In this document: positions 1 to 8,014 of the stretch, one piece after another
Position numbering within the stretch: position 1 is the first letter of the stretch
Layout of the letters: each line of letters starts with the position of its first letter
DNA from: Streptomyces sp. 840.1
Lineage (GTDB): Bacteria; Actinomycetota; Actinomycetes; Streptomycetales; Streptomycetaceae
Direction of reading: 5' to 3'
Assembly (NCBI RefSeq): GCF_003751445.1
Contig: NZ_RJUU01000001.1
Coordinates: 3,167,001-3,231,000 of the forward strand
DNA length: 64,000 nt
Notes under the pieces: generated by a model
Seen by the model: the letters and a program-made list of their open reading frames with translations, nothing else
Told to the model about the DNA's origin: nothing
Database searches by the model: none
Program-made: the position numbers and the translations under genes

Positions 1-729
1 ATCCAGGTGGGCTGCGACGTGAAGGGCTCGCGCTGGGCCGCCGAGACCGCGGCCGCCCACCCGAGCGTGCACGCGGCGGTCGCCCTGCACCCCAACGAGG
101 CCCCCCGGATCGTGCACGGGGATCCGGACAACTGGTCGCGGCAGGGGGCCCGCGAGGGCGGCGGCACGGCGGCGCTCCACGAGGCGCTCGCCGAGATCGA
201 CGCGCTGGCCGCCCTCGACCACGTACGCGGCGTCGGGGAGACCGGGCTCGACTACTTCCGGACCGGCCCCGAGGGCATGGCGGCCCAGGAGGAGTCCTTC
301 CGGGCCCACATCGAGATCGCCAAACGGCACGGCAAGGCGCTCGTCATCCACGATCGCGAGGCGCACGCCGATGTGCTGCGCATCCTGGCCGACGCGGGCG
401 CCCCCGAGCGGACCGTCTTCCACTGCTACTCCGGCGACGCGGACATGGCCCGGATCTGCGCGGACGCCGGGTACTTCATGTCCTTCGCGGGCAACATGAC
501 GTTCAAGAACGCCCAGCCGCTGCGCGACGCGCTCGCCGTGGCGCCCCTGGAGCTGGTGCTGGTCGAGACCGACGCGCCCTTCCTCACCCCCGCCCCGTAC
601 CGCGGACGGCCCAACGCGCCGTATCTGATTCCGGTCACGCTGCGCGCCATGGCCGAGGTGAAGGGCGTCGACGAGGACACGCTGGCTTCGGCGATCGCCG
701 GCAACACGGCTCGCGCGTTCGACTACTGA
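1..729 (+). CDS. tatD: TatD family metal-dependent deoxyribonuclease (5' truncated by window edge)
   Basis: TatD proteins are metal-dependent 3'-5' exonucleases with a TIM-barrel fold, acting in the cytoplasm in DNA repair and turnover. About 242 codons are present; the N-terminal HxH metal motif lies off the left edge, so the true start is not visible. Seen: GETGLDY (metal-binding Glu), VIHDREAH, FHCYSGD and VETDAPFLTP, the remaining conserved metal and active-site segments in the right order. The stop is followed by a decayed gene and then rsmA and ispE. The order tatD-rpfB-ksgA-ispE is known from mycobacteria and is common in actinomycetes, which supports the call. Confidence 0.93.
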   Translation: MQVGCDVKGSRWAAETAAAHPSVHAAVALHPNEAPRIVHGDPDNWSRQGAREGGGTAALHEALAEIDALAALDHVRGVGETGLDYFRTGPEGMAAQEESFRAHIEIAKRHGKALVIHDREAHADVLRILADAGAPERTVFHCYSGDADMARICADAGYFMSFAGNMTFKNAQPLRDALAVAPLELVLVETDAPFLTPAPYRGRPNAPYLIPVTLRAMAEVKGVDEDTLASAIAGNTARAFDY

Positions 730-773
730 CGGGTACCGGCCGGGCCGTCGCGACAGCGGGTGGTCGCGCCGCT

Positions 774-1105
774 TTGGAGAGTCACATCCGCTCCTGTCGT
801 CCCGGGCGCCAACGGAATCGCGAGGGCCAGACCGTCTCGGTCCTGCGGATCACCACCACCCGCCGGACCGGCAGGAGCCGCTGCCGTACGCCGTCGAACG
901 GTCCGGGGACGGCTCGCCGGCCGCCGGCACGGAAGTGGTCGAACGGGAGGGGCGCGACGGCGCGCGCCGGGTCATGTACCTCCTGCGGACCGTGAACGGC
1001 GTCCGGCAGCGGCCCCGGAAGATCGACGCCGAGGTCGTACGGGAGCCGGTCAGCCAGGTCGTCAGGGCCGGCACCGGGCCGCGTGCGGCCGGGAACCCGC
1101 GCTGA
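774..1105 (+). pseudogene. Decayed resuscitation-promoting-factor-like (DUF348/G5) gene
   Basis: Between tatD and rsmA, where actinomycetes normally carry an rpfB-type gene, two out-of-frame fragments of such a protein can be read. In one frame (about 819-875) the translation gives EGQTVSVLRIT, like the end of the last DUF348 repeat. After a frame change near 865-880 a second frame gives EPLPYAVER, then GTEVVEREGRDGARRV and YLLRTVNGVRQRPRKI, a recognisable G5 domain, ending at a stop at 1103. The signal sequence, other DUF348 repeats and the catalytic transglycosylase domain are absent. An intact gene would encode a secreted muralytic protein. I read this as a frameshifted, doubly truncated remnant. 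Confidence 0.72.
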
Positions 1106-1166
1106 GGCCCCGCACCCGCCGGCGGCGGGCGCGAGATCCGGCGCCGCCCGGCCGTAGGCTTAACGG

Positions 1167-2054
1167 GTGAGCACCACAGAGCCCGACGCCCTCCTGGGCC
1201 CCGCAGACATCCGCGAGCTGGCCGCGACGCTGGGCGTACGCCCCACCAAGCAGCGCGGCCAGAACTTCGTCATCGACGCCAACACCGTCCGCCGGATCGT
1301 GCGGACCGCCGAGGTCCGTCCGGACGACGTGGTGGTCGAGGTCGGCCCCGGTCTCGGCTCGCTGACCCTGGCGCTTCTGGAGGCGGCCGGCCGGGTCGTC
1401 GCCGTGGAGATCGACGACGTGCTCGCCGCCGCCCTGCCCGCCACGGTCACTGCCCGGATGCCGGGACGCGCGGACCGCTTCGCCCTCGTCCACTCGGACG
1501 CCATGCTGGTACGGGAACTGCCGGGACCGCCGCCCACCGCACTGGTCGCCAACCTCCCGTACAACGTCGCCGTGCCGGTGCTGCTCACCATGCTCGACCG
1601 CTTCCCGACCATCGAGCGGACCCTGGTCATGGTCCAGGCCGAGGTCGCCGACCGGCTGGCCGCGCGGCCGGGCAACAAGGTCTACGGAGTGCCGTCGGTC
1701 AAGGCCAACTGGTACACCGACGTCAAGCGCGCCGGCTCCATCGGCCGCAAGGTCTTCTGGCCCGCCCCGAACGTCGACTCCGGGCTCGTGTCCCTGGTGC
1801 GCCGGGCCGAGCCCGTCGCGACCACGGCGAGCAAGGCCGAGGTCTTCGCGGTCGTCGACGCCGCCTTCGCCCAGCGCCGCAAGACCCTGCGCGCGGCCCT
1901 GTCCGGCTGGGCGGGCTCCGCGCCCGCCGCCGAGGCCGCGCTCGTCGCGGCCGGGATCTCGCCGCAGGCCCGCGGCGAGGCGCTGACCGTCGAGGAGTTC
2001 GCCGCCATCGCCGAGAACAAGCCCGCCGACAACGAGCCGGAGCAGTCCGCATGA
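1167..2054 (+). CDS. rsmA: 16S rRNA (A1518/A1519-N6)-dimethyltransferase RsmA/KsgA
   Basis: Uses S-adenosylmethionine to dimethylate two adjacent adenines near the 3' end of 16S rRNA during 30S maturation. The 295-residue product has the SAM-binding [11 protein letters not shown] segment (about residues 57-67) and the catalytic NLPY motif (residues 129-132) of the KsgA/Erm family. The N-terminal [11 protein letters not shown] is the family's GQNFL region. It starts at GTG with little visible Shine-Dalgarno sequence. Its stop overlaps the start of ispE by 4 bases (ATGA), so the two are translationally coupled. Confidence 0.96.
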   Translation: MSTTEPDALLGPADIRELAATLGVRPTKQRGQNFVIDANTVRRIVRTAEVRPDDVVVEVGPGLGSLTLALLEAAGRVVAVEIDDVLAAALPATVTARMPGRADRFALVHSDAMLVRELPGPPPTALVANLPYNVAVPVLLTMLDRFPTIERTLVMVQAEVADRLAARPGNKVYGVPSVKANWYTDVKRAGSIGRKVFWPAPNVDSGLVSLVRRAEPVATTASKAEVFAVVDAAFAQRRKTLRAALSGWAGSAPAAEAALVAAGISPQARGEALTVEEFAAIAENKPADNEPEQSA

Positions 2055-2959
2055 GCGAGCGCGTCACCGTCCGGGTACCCGCCAAGGTCAACGTCCAGCT
2101 CGCCGTCGGCGCCGCCCGCCCCGACGGCTTCCACGACCTGGCCAACGTCTTCCTCGCCGTCGGCCTGTACGACGAGGTCACCGTCACCCCCGCCGACGAG
2201 CTCCGCGTCACCTGCTCGGGGCCGGACGCCGCCCAGGTCCCGCTGGACGCCACCAACCTCGCCGCCCGCGCCGCGATCGCCCTGGCCGCACGGCACGGCA
2301 TCGAGCCCCTGGTGCACATCCACATCGACAAGGACATCCCGGTCGCCGGCGGAATGGCGGGCGGCAGCGCCGACGGGGCCGGCGCCCTGCTGGCCTGCGA
2401 CGCGCTCTGGTCCACCGGCGCAACCCGCGAGGAACTCCTCGCCATCTGCGCGGAACTGGGCAGCGACGTCCCGTTCAGCCTGGTCGGCGGCGCGGCCCTC
2501 GGCGTGGGCCGGGGCGAGCAGCTGACCCCGGTCGAGACCGGCGGCACCTTCCACTGGGTCTTCGCCGTCGCGGACGGCGGCCTCTCCACCCCGGCCGTCT
2601 ACCGCGAGTTCGACCGGCTCACGGCCGGCACACGGGTGCCCGAGCCCGCAGCCTCCCCCGCACTCCTGGACGCCCTGCGGACCGGCGACGCCAACGCCCT
2701 CGCCGCCGCCCTCGGCAACGGCCTCCAGCCCGCGGCGCTGTCGCTGCGCCCCTCACTGGCCGACACCCTCGCGGCGGGCACCACCGCGGGCGCCCTGGCC
2801 GCGCTGGTCTCCGGCTCCGGCCCGACCACCGCGTTCCTGGCCGGGGACGAGGCGTCGGCCAGGAAGATCGCGGACGCCCTGACCGCCTCCGCGACCTGCC
2901 GCACCGCCCGGGTGGCGGTGTCCCCGGCGCCGGGGGCCACGGTGGTTCAGCGGCCGTAG
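2051..2959 (+). CDS. ispE: 4-diphosphocytidyl-2-C-methyl-D-erythritol kinase
   Basis: A GHMP-family kinase that phosphorylates CDP-methylerythritol, the fourth step of the MEP isoprenoid pathway in the cytoplasm. The product (302 aa) is of normal length. It has the N-terminal VPAKVN substrate motif (Lys12), the glycine-rich ATP loop [14 protein letters not shown] (about residues 98-111) and the C-terminal SGSGPT segment. The start ATG overlaps the rsmA stop. The last 13 bases overlap a minus-strand toxin-antitoxin remnant. Confidence 0.96.
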   Translation: MSERVTVRVPAKVNVQLAVGAARPDGFHDLANVFLAVGLYDEVTVTPADELRVTCSGPDAAQVPLDATNLAARAAIALAARHGIEPLVHIHIDKDIPVAGGMAGGSADGAGALLACDALWSTGATREELLAICAELGSDVPFSLVGGAALGVGRGEQLTPVETGGTFHWVFAVADGGLSTPAVYREFDRLTAGTRVPEPAASPALLDALRTGDANALAAALGNGLQPAALSLRPSLADTLAAGTTAGALAALVSGSGPTTAFLAGDEASARKIADALTASATCRTARVAVSPAPGATVVQRP

Positions 2960-3120
2960 CGGTAGCGGCAGGAGACGACGCGGACCTCGTCCTCGGCCAC
3001 GCGGTAGATGAGCCGGTACTCATCGAGCGCCACGATCACCGCGGGCTCATGGCCGGCCCGCGTCACTATGACCTCTTCGCGGTCGTCGACCACCGCGTCG
3101 AGGGTTTCGGCGTACCGGGC
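2947..3120 (-). pseudogene. YefM antitoxin / YoeB toxin remnant fused in frame
   Basis: Read on the minus strand, this short frame begins like the N-terminal part of a YefM/Phd-type antitoxin (ARYAETLDAVVDDREE, then VIVTRAGHEPAVIVALDEY). Without a break it continues like the C-terminal end of a YoeB/RelE-fold toxin ([20 protein letters not shown], then GR and stop). The join falls at Asp-Glu-Tyr (3016-3024), a tripeptide expected at both breakpoints, so a deletion through a short homology is the simplest origin. No good start codon precedes the antitoxin part: the frame runs upstream into the TGA of the lipoprotein gene. GTG at 3093 is the only internal candidate. The antitoxin C-terminus and most of the toxin, including its catalytic N-terminal half, are missing. 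Confidence 0.68.
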
Positions 3121-3159
3121 CGCGTGGGATGTCCGAGGGCAGTGACGATCCTGCCCCGC

Positions 3160-3819
3160 TCAGCCCAGCCGGACGCTCCGCTTCGCCAGTTCGAACGCCG
3201 GCAGCATCCCCGCGTGCTCCTGCGCGTCCAGCCCGCCCAGGTGCACCACCACCGGCCCGTCCGGGGTGGCGACGGCGAAGGCGCGGGCCGGGCGGGACTC
3301 GTCCATGACCTTGCTGTGGACGGTGTAGCGGGCCTCGGCCACGGACAGCTTCCCGGCGGTGGACGTGGTGTACGTGATCTTCGAGGCGTTCTCGTCGGCC
3401 TTCACGAAGCCCTCCAGCGCCTGGCGCGGGGTGCCGGACTTGCCGTCGCCCTGCCACACCCGCAGGAATCCGATGTGCCCGGCCGGCTTCGCGTCGATCT
3501 CGCACACCATGGCGACCGGGCCCTGCCGGCTGAGCGCGGCGAACTCCGAGCCCGGCTCGTCGGGCACCACGGCCTTCGCCTTCCAGCGCTGCGCCAGGTC
3601 GAAGACGACGGGCAGCTCGCAGCCGGAACCGGAGCCTCCCACCGTGCCGCCCTTGGCGGCGGCCTCGCTGCCCTTGGCCGCGACCTCGCCGCCGGGCTTC
3701 GGGCCCGCCTCCGTACCGCCGCCCGACCCTGAGGAGCAGCCGGTCAGTGCGATGGCGGCCAGCAGCGCCACGGATGCCAGCAGGACGGGCGCAGGCCCGT
3801 GAACCGTACGTCGTGTCAT
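3160..3819 (-). CDS. Secreted lipoprotein of unknown function
   Basis: The 219-residue product has a basic N-terminus, a hydrophobic stretch and the lipobox LTGC, so it should be a diacylglycerol-anchored lipoprotein on the outer face of the membrane. A Gly/Ser/Ala/Lys-rich linker follows, then a globular domain of roughly 140 residues (starting near SGCELPVVFDLAQRW) with two cysteines in the mature part. I do not recognise a family with certainty; it resembles DUF3558-type actinomycete lipoproteins only in layout. The ATG is chosen because GGGGA lies 6-10 bases upstream; a GTG four codons earlier is also in frame. It stands alone, convergent with ispE. Confidence 0.85.
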   Translation of the reverse strand: MTRRTVHGPAPVLLASVALLAAIALTGCSSGSGGGTEAGPKPGGEVAAKGSEAAAKGGTVGGSGSGCELPVVFDLAQRWKAKAVVPDEPGSEFAALSRQGPVAMVCEIDAKPAGHIGFLRVWQGDGKSGTPRQALEGFVKADENASKITYTTSTAGKLSVAEARYTVHSKVMDESRPARAFAVATPDGPVVVHLGGLDAQEHAGMLPAFELAKRSVRLG

Positions 3820-3978
3820 GAAGTTCCCCACCCCGGTGAGACCCGGGAACCCGCCCGGATCTTGATCAATCCGGGCAACGTACCGCAGGAATCCGGGGTG
3901 AGCGGGCGCTCGTAAGGAGCTCCGCGCCGCGGCGACTACGCTGAAGGTTCAGTGTTCTCCCTTCGAGCTGGAGCGTTT

Positions 3979-5802
3979 GTGGCCGTCAACCTCGTCAATG
4001 TCGAGCAGGTCAGCAAGGTGTACGGCACCCGTGCGCTGCTCGACGGTGTGTCCCTCGGTGTGTCCGAGGGGGACCGGATCGGTGTCGTCGGTCGTAACGG
4101 AGACGGCAAGACGACGCTCATCCGGATGCTCGCCAAACTGGAGGACGCCGACACCGGACGCGTCACCCACAACGGCGGGCTGCGCCTCGGTGTCCTGACC
4201 CAGCACGACTCCCTCGACCCGAAGGCGACGGTCCGCCACGAGGTCATCGGCGATCTGGCCGACCACGAGTGGGCGGGCAGCGCCAAGATCCGCGACGTGC
4301 TCACCGGCCTGTTCGGCGGCCTGGACCTGCCGGGCTTCGAGCACGGCCTGGACACCGTCATCGCCCCGCTCTCCGGCGGTGAGCGCCGCCGCATCGCGCT
4401 CGCCAAGCTGCTCATCGCGGAACAGGACCTGATCGTCCTCGACGAGCCGACCAACCACCTCGACGTCGAGGGCATCTCCTGGCTGGCCGGCCATCTGCGC
4501 GCCCGCCGCTCCGCGCTCGTCTGCGTCACCCACGACCGCTGGTTCCTCGACCAGGTCTGCACACGCATGTGGGACGTCCAGCGCGGCACCGTCCACGAGT
4601 ACGAGGGCGGCTACAGCGACTACGTCTTCGCCCGCGCCGAACGGGAGCGGATCGCCGCCACCGAGGAGGGCAAGCGGCAGAACCTCATGCGCAAGGAGCT
4701 GGCCTGGCTGCGGCGCGGCGCCCCCGCCCGCACCTCCAAGCCGCGCTACCGCATCGAGGCGGCCAACGAGCTGATCGCGGACGTGCCGCCGCCCCGTGAC
4801 ACCAGCGCGCTGATGAAGTTCGCCAACGCCAGGCTCGGCAAGACCGTCTTCGACCTGGAGGACGTGACCGTCCAGGCCGGGCCCAAGACGCTGCTCACCC
4901 ACCTCACCTGGCAGCTCGGCCCCGGCGACCGGATCGGCCTGGTCGGCGTCAACGGCGCGGGCAAGACCTCGCTGCTGCGGGCCCTGGCCGAGGCCGCCCG
5001 CACCCAGGGCGAGGAGCAGCCTGCGGCCGGGAAGGTCGTCGTCGGCAAGACGGTCAAGCTCGCCTACCTCTCGCAGGAGGTCTCCGAGCTGAACCCGAAC
5101 CTGCGGGTGCTCGAAGCGGTGCAGCAGGTGCGCGACCGGGTCGACCTCGGCAAGGGCCGGGAGATGACGGCGGGGCAGCTCTGCGAGCAGTTCGGCTTCA
5201 CGAAGGAGAAGCAGTGGACCCCGGTCGGCGACCTGTCGGGCGGTGAGCGGCGCCGGCTGCAGATCCTGCGGCTGCTGATGGACGAGCCCAACGTCCTCTT
5301 CCTCGACGAGCCCACCAACGACCTCGACATCGAGACCCTGACCCAGCTGGAGGACCTGCTCGACGGCTGGCCCGGGTCGATGATCGTGATCTCCCACGAC
5401 CGGTTCTTCATCGAGCGGACCACGGACCGGGTGCTGGCGCTGCTCGGCGACCGCTCGCTTCGGATGCTGCCGCGCGGCATCGACGAGTACCTGGAGCGCA
5501 GGCGGCAGATGGCGGCGGCCGGCACCCCGGCCGCGGTGGCGCCCACGACGTCCTCGCAGCCCGCCGCAGCACCGGCGCCGGGCGTTTCGCCGCAGGAGGC
5601 GCGTGCGGCGAAGAAGGAACTGCAGAAGGTGGAGCGGCAGCTCGACAAGATGTCGACCCGCGAGACGACGCTGCACGCGCAGATCGCCGACAACGCGACG
5701 GACTTCGAGAAGGTGGCGAAGCTGGACGCCGAGCTGCGTGAACTGGTCGCGGAGCGCGATGTGCTGGAGATGCGCTGGCTGGAACTGGCCGAGGACGCCT
5801 GA
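3979..5802 (+). CDS. ABC-F family ATPase (Uup-like, ribosome-associated type)
   Basis: A soluble protein (607 aa) with two ABC domains in one chain and no membrane segments, as in ABC-F factors, which act on the ribosome rather than in transport. Domain 1 has Walker A GRNGDGKTT (residues 39-47), LSGGERRR and LDEPTNHLD. Domain 2 has GVNGAGKTS, LSGGERRR and LDEPTNDLD. The linker is rich in Arg and Lys. After an Ala/Pro stretch the C-terminus is a coiled coil (AAKKELQKVERQLDKM onwards), which is the Uup-like feature. The GTG start follows GGAG by 5 bases and gives the expected MAVNLVNVEQVSKVYG N-terminus. An in-frame ATG lies 9 codons upstream but has no ribosome-binding site. Confidence 0.93.
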   Translation: MAVNLVNVEQVSKVYGTRALLDGVSLGVSEGDRIGVVGRNGDGKTTLIRMLAKLEDADTGRVTHNGGLRLGVLTQHDSLDPKATVRHEVIGDLADHEWAGSAKIRDVLTGLFGGLDLPGFEHGLDTVIAPLSGGERRRIALAKLLIAEQDLIVLDEPTNHLDVEGISWLAGHLRARRSALVCVTHDRWFLDQVCTRMWDVQRGTVHEYEGGYSDYVFARAERERIAATEEGKRQNLMRKELAWLRRGAPARTSKPRYRIEAANELIADVPPPRDTSALMKFANARLGKTVFDLEDVTVQAGPKTLLTHLTWQLGPGDRIGLVGVNGAGKTSLLRALAEAARTQGEEQPAAGKVVVGKTVKLAYLSQEVSELNPNLRVLEAVQQVRDRVDLGKGREMTAGQLCEQFGFTKEKQWTPVGDLSGGERRRLQILRLLMDEPNVLFLDEPTNDLDIETLTQLEDLLDGWPGSMIVISHDRFFIERTTDRVLALLGDRSLRMLPRGIDEYLERRRQMAAAGTPAAVAPTTSSQPAAAPAPGVSPQEARAAKKELQKVERQLDKMSTRETTLHAQIADNATDFEKVAKLDAELRELVAERDVLEMRWLELAEDA

Positions 5803-5885
5803 CCGCTGAGCCGCACCGCCGCACAACCCGGGCGGCTGGTGCGGCCGGTGTGGTCGATGGGGGTCTGTGGGGCTCGTGGGGCGGA

Positions 5886-5896
5886 TGGTAGAAAGA
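5886..5896 (+). promoter_or_regulatory. Shared upstream motif TGGTAGAAAGA, copy 1
   Basis: The 11-mer TGGTAGAAAGA lies 70 bases before the first beta-propeller gene. It recurs exactly before the second paralogue at 7850-7860, preceded in both places by a G-rich GGGCGGRTGG-like stretch. Outside these 11-14 bases the two upstream regions do not align well, so a promoter or binding site is likelier than simple duplication. Its function is inferred only. Confidence 0.45.
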
Positions 5897-5966
5897 GATC
5901 TTGCCCGCGCGCGGTAGCCGGACCGTGCCACACCGCAGGTGACACCAGGAACAGGGGGACGGGCCG

Positions 5967-7763
5967 ATGAGCCAGCCGCCCGGACAGCAGCCGCCGCAGG
6001 GTGAGTTCGGAGCCCCGTACGGCCCGCCGCCCGAGTCGTTCCCGCCCCCGGGCCAAGGCACGGCGCAGCCGTCCGGCCCCTACGCGGCGCCCGCGCAGCC
6101 CGGCCCGTACACACCACCCGCGCAGCCCGGCCCCTACGCACCACCCGCGCAGCCCGCGCCCGGTTACGGGTACCCGCCGCAGCCCGCGCCCGGTTACGGC
6201 TACCCGGCGCAGCCCGGCCCGCACGCGCAGCCCACCCAGCCCGGTTACGGCTTCCCGGCGCAGCAGCCACCGCCGCAGCCGCCCCGGCCCGGCGGGTCCG
6301 GCGGCGGGCGTTTCCGCGGCGGGACCCGGACGATCGTCGGTGCCGTGCTCGCGGTGGCGCTGCTGGCCGGCGGCGGCATCTGGTTCGCGCTCGACGGGGA
6401 CGGCGGGAGTGGGAAGCCCACGGCCGGACCGGCGCACAGCTCGGGGCAGCCGGACACCTCCCCGTCCCCCTCGCCGACCGTGAGCAAGGGCGGGGACGAG
6501 GACCTGATCAGCCCCGCCGAGGAGACGGCCGCCGTCAACGCGAAGCGCAAGCCGGGCGAGGCGAGGATGCTCTGGCTGCAGAAGGGCGGCGTCGATCTGC
6601 CCCAGGGCGGCGAGGACGTGTACGGCCCGTGGTTCTCCGGCGACACCGTCGTCACCGCGGTGTACCGCACCGTCACCGGGTACGACATCAAGGACGGCTC
6701 ACGCAAGTGGAGCCTGCGGCTCAGCACCACCGCGTGCGCAGCGCCCTCGCAGCCCACCGCCGACGGCAAGATCGTCCTGGGCGTCAAGCGGACCACCGCC
6801 GGCGACTCGGAGTGCAACGGCCTCCAGATGGTCGACCTGGACACGGGGAAGGCCGGCTGGCACAAGACGTACGTCCGCCAGGGCATCTGGGACGGGCTCT
6901 CCGACCTCAGGATGTCCACCAACGGCGACACCGTGACCGTGGGGCGCACCTCCAGGAGCGACGCCTTCCGGGTCAGCGACGGAAAGGCGGTGTTCGGCAA
7001 ACTGCCGGGAAACTGCCAGCCGTTCGGGTTCGCCAGCGGTGACATGGCCATCGCGGCGGCCAGTTGCCAGACCGCCGCCGACGACCACAAGGAACACCAG
7101 GTACAGCGGATCGACCCCGCGACCGGCAAGCGGCTGTGGACGTACAAGGTCAAGAAGGGCTGGCAGGTCGCGCAGATCTACTCCGCCGACCCCATAGTCG
7201 TCTCGCTGGAGCAGTCGCAGAAGTGGGCCATCCTCGTCCTCAACGCCGACGGCACCTACCGCACCCAGCTCTCCGGCGGACCGGGCGACTACCAGGTCGC
7301 GTGTGACGCGGACCTGATCGTCAAGGGGCCCAACCTCGACAACTGCCTCGGGGTGGCCGCCGACGCGAACACCTTCTACATGGCGACCAAGGCCGTCGAC
7401 CTCAAGGTCGGCGACGGCAACAAGGTCGCCGCCTTCGACCTGAACACCGGCAAGTACAAGTGGTCGGTCCGGTCCCCGGCCGAGCAGTCCCTGACCCCGC
7501 TGCGGACGGAGGGCGGCAAGCTGCTGATGTACCTCGGCGCCGCCAAGAACAAGGGCGGCGGCATCGCCTCCGTACCGAGCACCGGGGGAAGTTGGGGCAT
7601 GGTGCTGCGGCATCCGGTGTCGGGCGTGCCCACCGAGCGCGGCTTCTCCCTCTCGCGCATCACCTACGTGGGCGGACGCTCCTACCTCACGCAAGCGAGG
7701 ATCAGCGGCATCGAGGACGGGGACGAGATCGAGGAGCGGTCGATGGTCGCCTTCGGGAGCTGA
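5967..7763 (+). CDS. Membrane-anchored PQQ-like beta-propeller protein, paralogue 1
   Basis: The product (598 aa) has three parts: a cytoplasmic N-terminal tail of about 115 residues made of Pro/Gly/Gln/Tyr repeats (PAQPGPY, PGYGYP), one transmembrane helix (about 122-141, TIVGAVLAVALLAGGGIWFAL), and an extracellular Asp/Gly-rich repeat domain. Repeats such as YDIKDGSRKW, LDTGKAGWHKTY and FDLNTGKYKWSV are the PQQ-like (quinoprotein dehydrogenase-type) propeller signature. No PQQ-enzyme active-site motif is visible, so a scaffold or sensor role is more likely than dehydrogenase activity. ATG follows GGGGGA. It is the first of three tandem same-strand paralogues. Confidence 0.88.
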   Translation: MSQPPGQQPPQGEFGAPYGPPPESFPPPGQGTAQPSGPYAAPAQPGPYTPPAQPGPYAPPAQPAPGYGYPPQPAPGYGYPAQPGPHAQPTQPGYGFPAQQPPPQPPRPGGSGGGRFRGGTRTIVGAVLAVALLAGGGIWFALDGDGGSGKPTAGPAHSSGQPDTSPSPSPTVSKGGDEDLISPAEETAAVNAKRKPGEARMLWLQKGGVDLPQGGEDVYGPWFSGDTVVTAVYRTVTGYDIKDGSRKWSLRLSTTACAAPSQPTADGKIVLGVKRTTAGDSECNGLQMVDLDTGKAGWHKTYVRQGIWDGLSDLRMSTNGDTVTVGRTSRSDAFRVSDGKAVFGKLPGNCQPFGFASGDMAIAAASCQTAADDHKEHQVQRIDPATGKRLWTYKVKKGWQVAQIYSADPIVVSLEQSQKWAILVLNADGTYRTQLSGGPGDYQVACDADLIVKGPNLDNCLGVAADANTFYMATKAVDLKVGDGNKVAAFDLNTGKYKWSVRSPAEQSLTPLRTEGGKLLMYLGAAKNKGGGIASVPSTGGSWGMVLRHPVSGVPTERGFSLSRITYVGGRSYLTQARISGIEDGDEIEERSMVAFGS

Positions 7764-7849
7764 CGGACCGTAGGCGTAACGGCAGCATCACGGCCCGGTT
7801 CTCCCTTGGGCACAGGGGTGGACCGAACCGGGGCCCGTGCTGGGGCGGG

Positions 7850-7860
7850 TGGTAGAAAGA
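7850..7860 (+). promoter_or_regulatory. Shared upstream motif TGGTAGAAAGA, copy 2
   Basis: Exact second copy of the 11-mer found before paralogue 1, here 154 bases upstream of the second beta-propeller gene. The third paralogue has no copy in its 115-base leader. It is probably a promoter element or regulator site common to the first two genes. Confidence 0.45.
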
Positions 7861-8014
7861 AGCCCCGCTCGACTGTCGTAACACTGCGGGATCCATGCCC
7901 GATTCGCTCCATTTCGCTGGAGATTCAGGGGGTCTTGTCCGACTCCCGGGAGCCCCGGCGAGATCGCGGGGGAGTCCGGAACGGGCACCGGACCGCACGA
8001 AGGGGGACGTGCTG

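Noticed and set aside
760..1170. A 136-codon plus-strand frame between tatD and rsmA as an intact gene
   Set aside because: It is Arg/Pro-rich nonsense; the protein-like signal lies in the other two frames and fits a decayed Rpf-like gene.
4096..4122. Asp in the Walker A of the ABC-F protein (GRNGDGKTT) as a disabling mutation
   Set aside because: The variable position of Walker A accepts other residues; the essential Gly-Lys-Thr is intact and, as I recall, this variant is common in actinomycete ABC-F proteins.
3949..6270. Very long minus-strand open frame opposite the ABC-F gene
   Set aside because: Composition is Arg/Gly/Ala-rich without domains; it is the antisense shadow of a strongly supported plus-strand gene, as expected at very high G+C.
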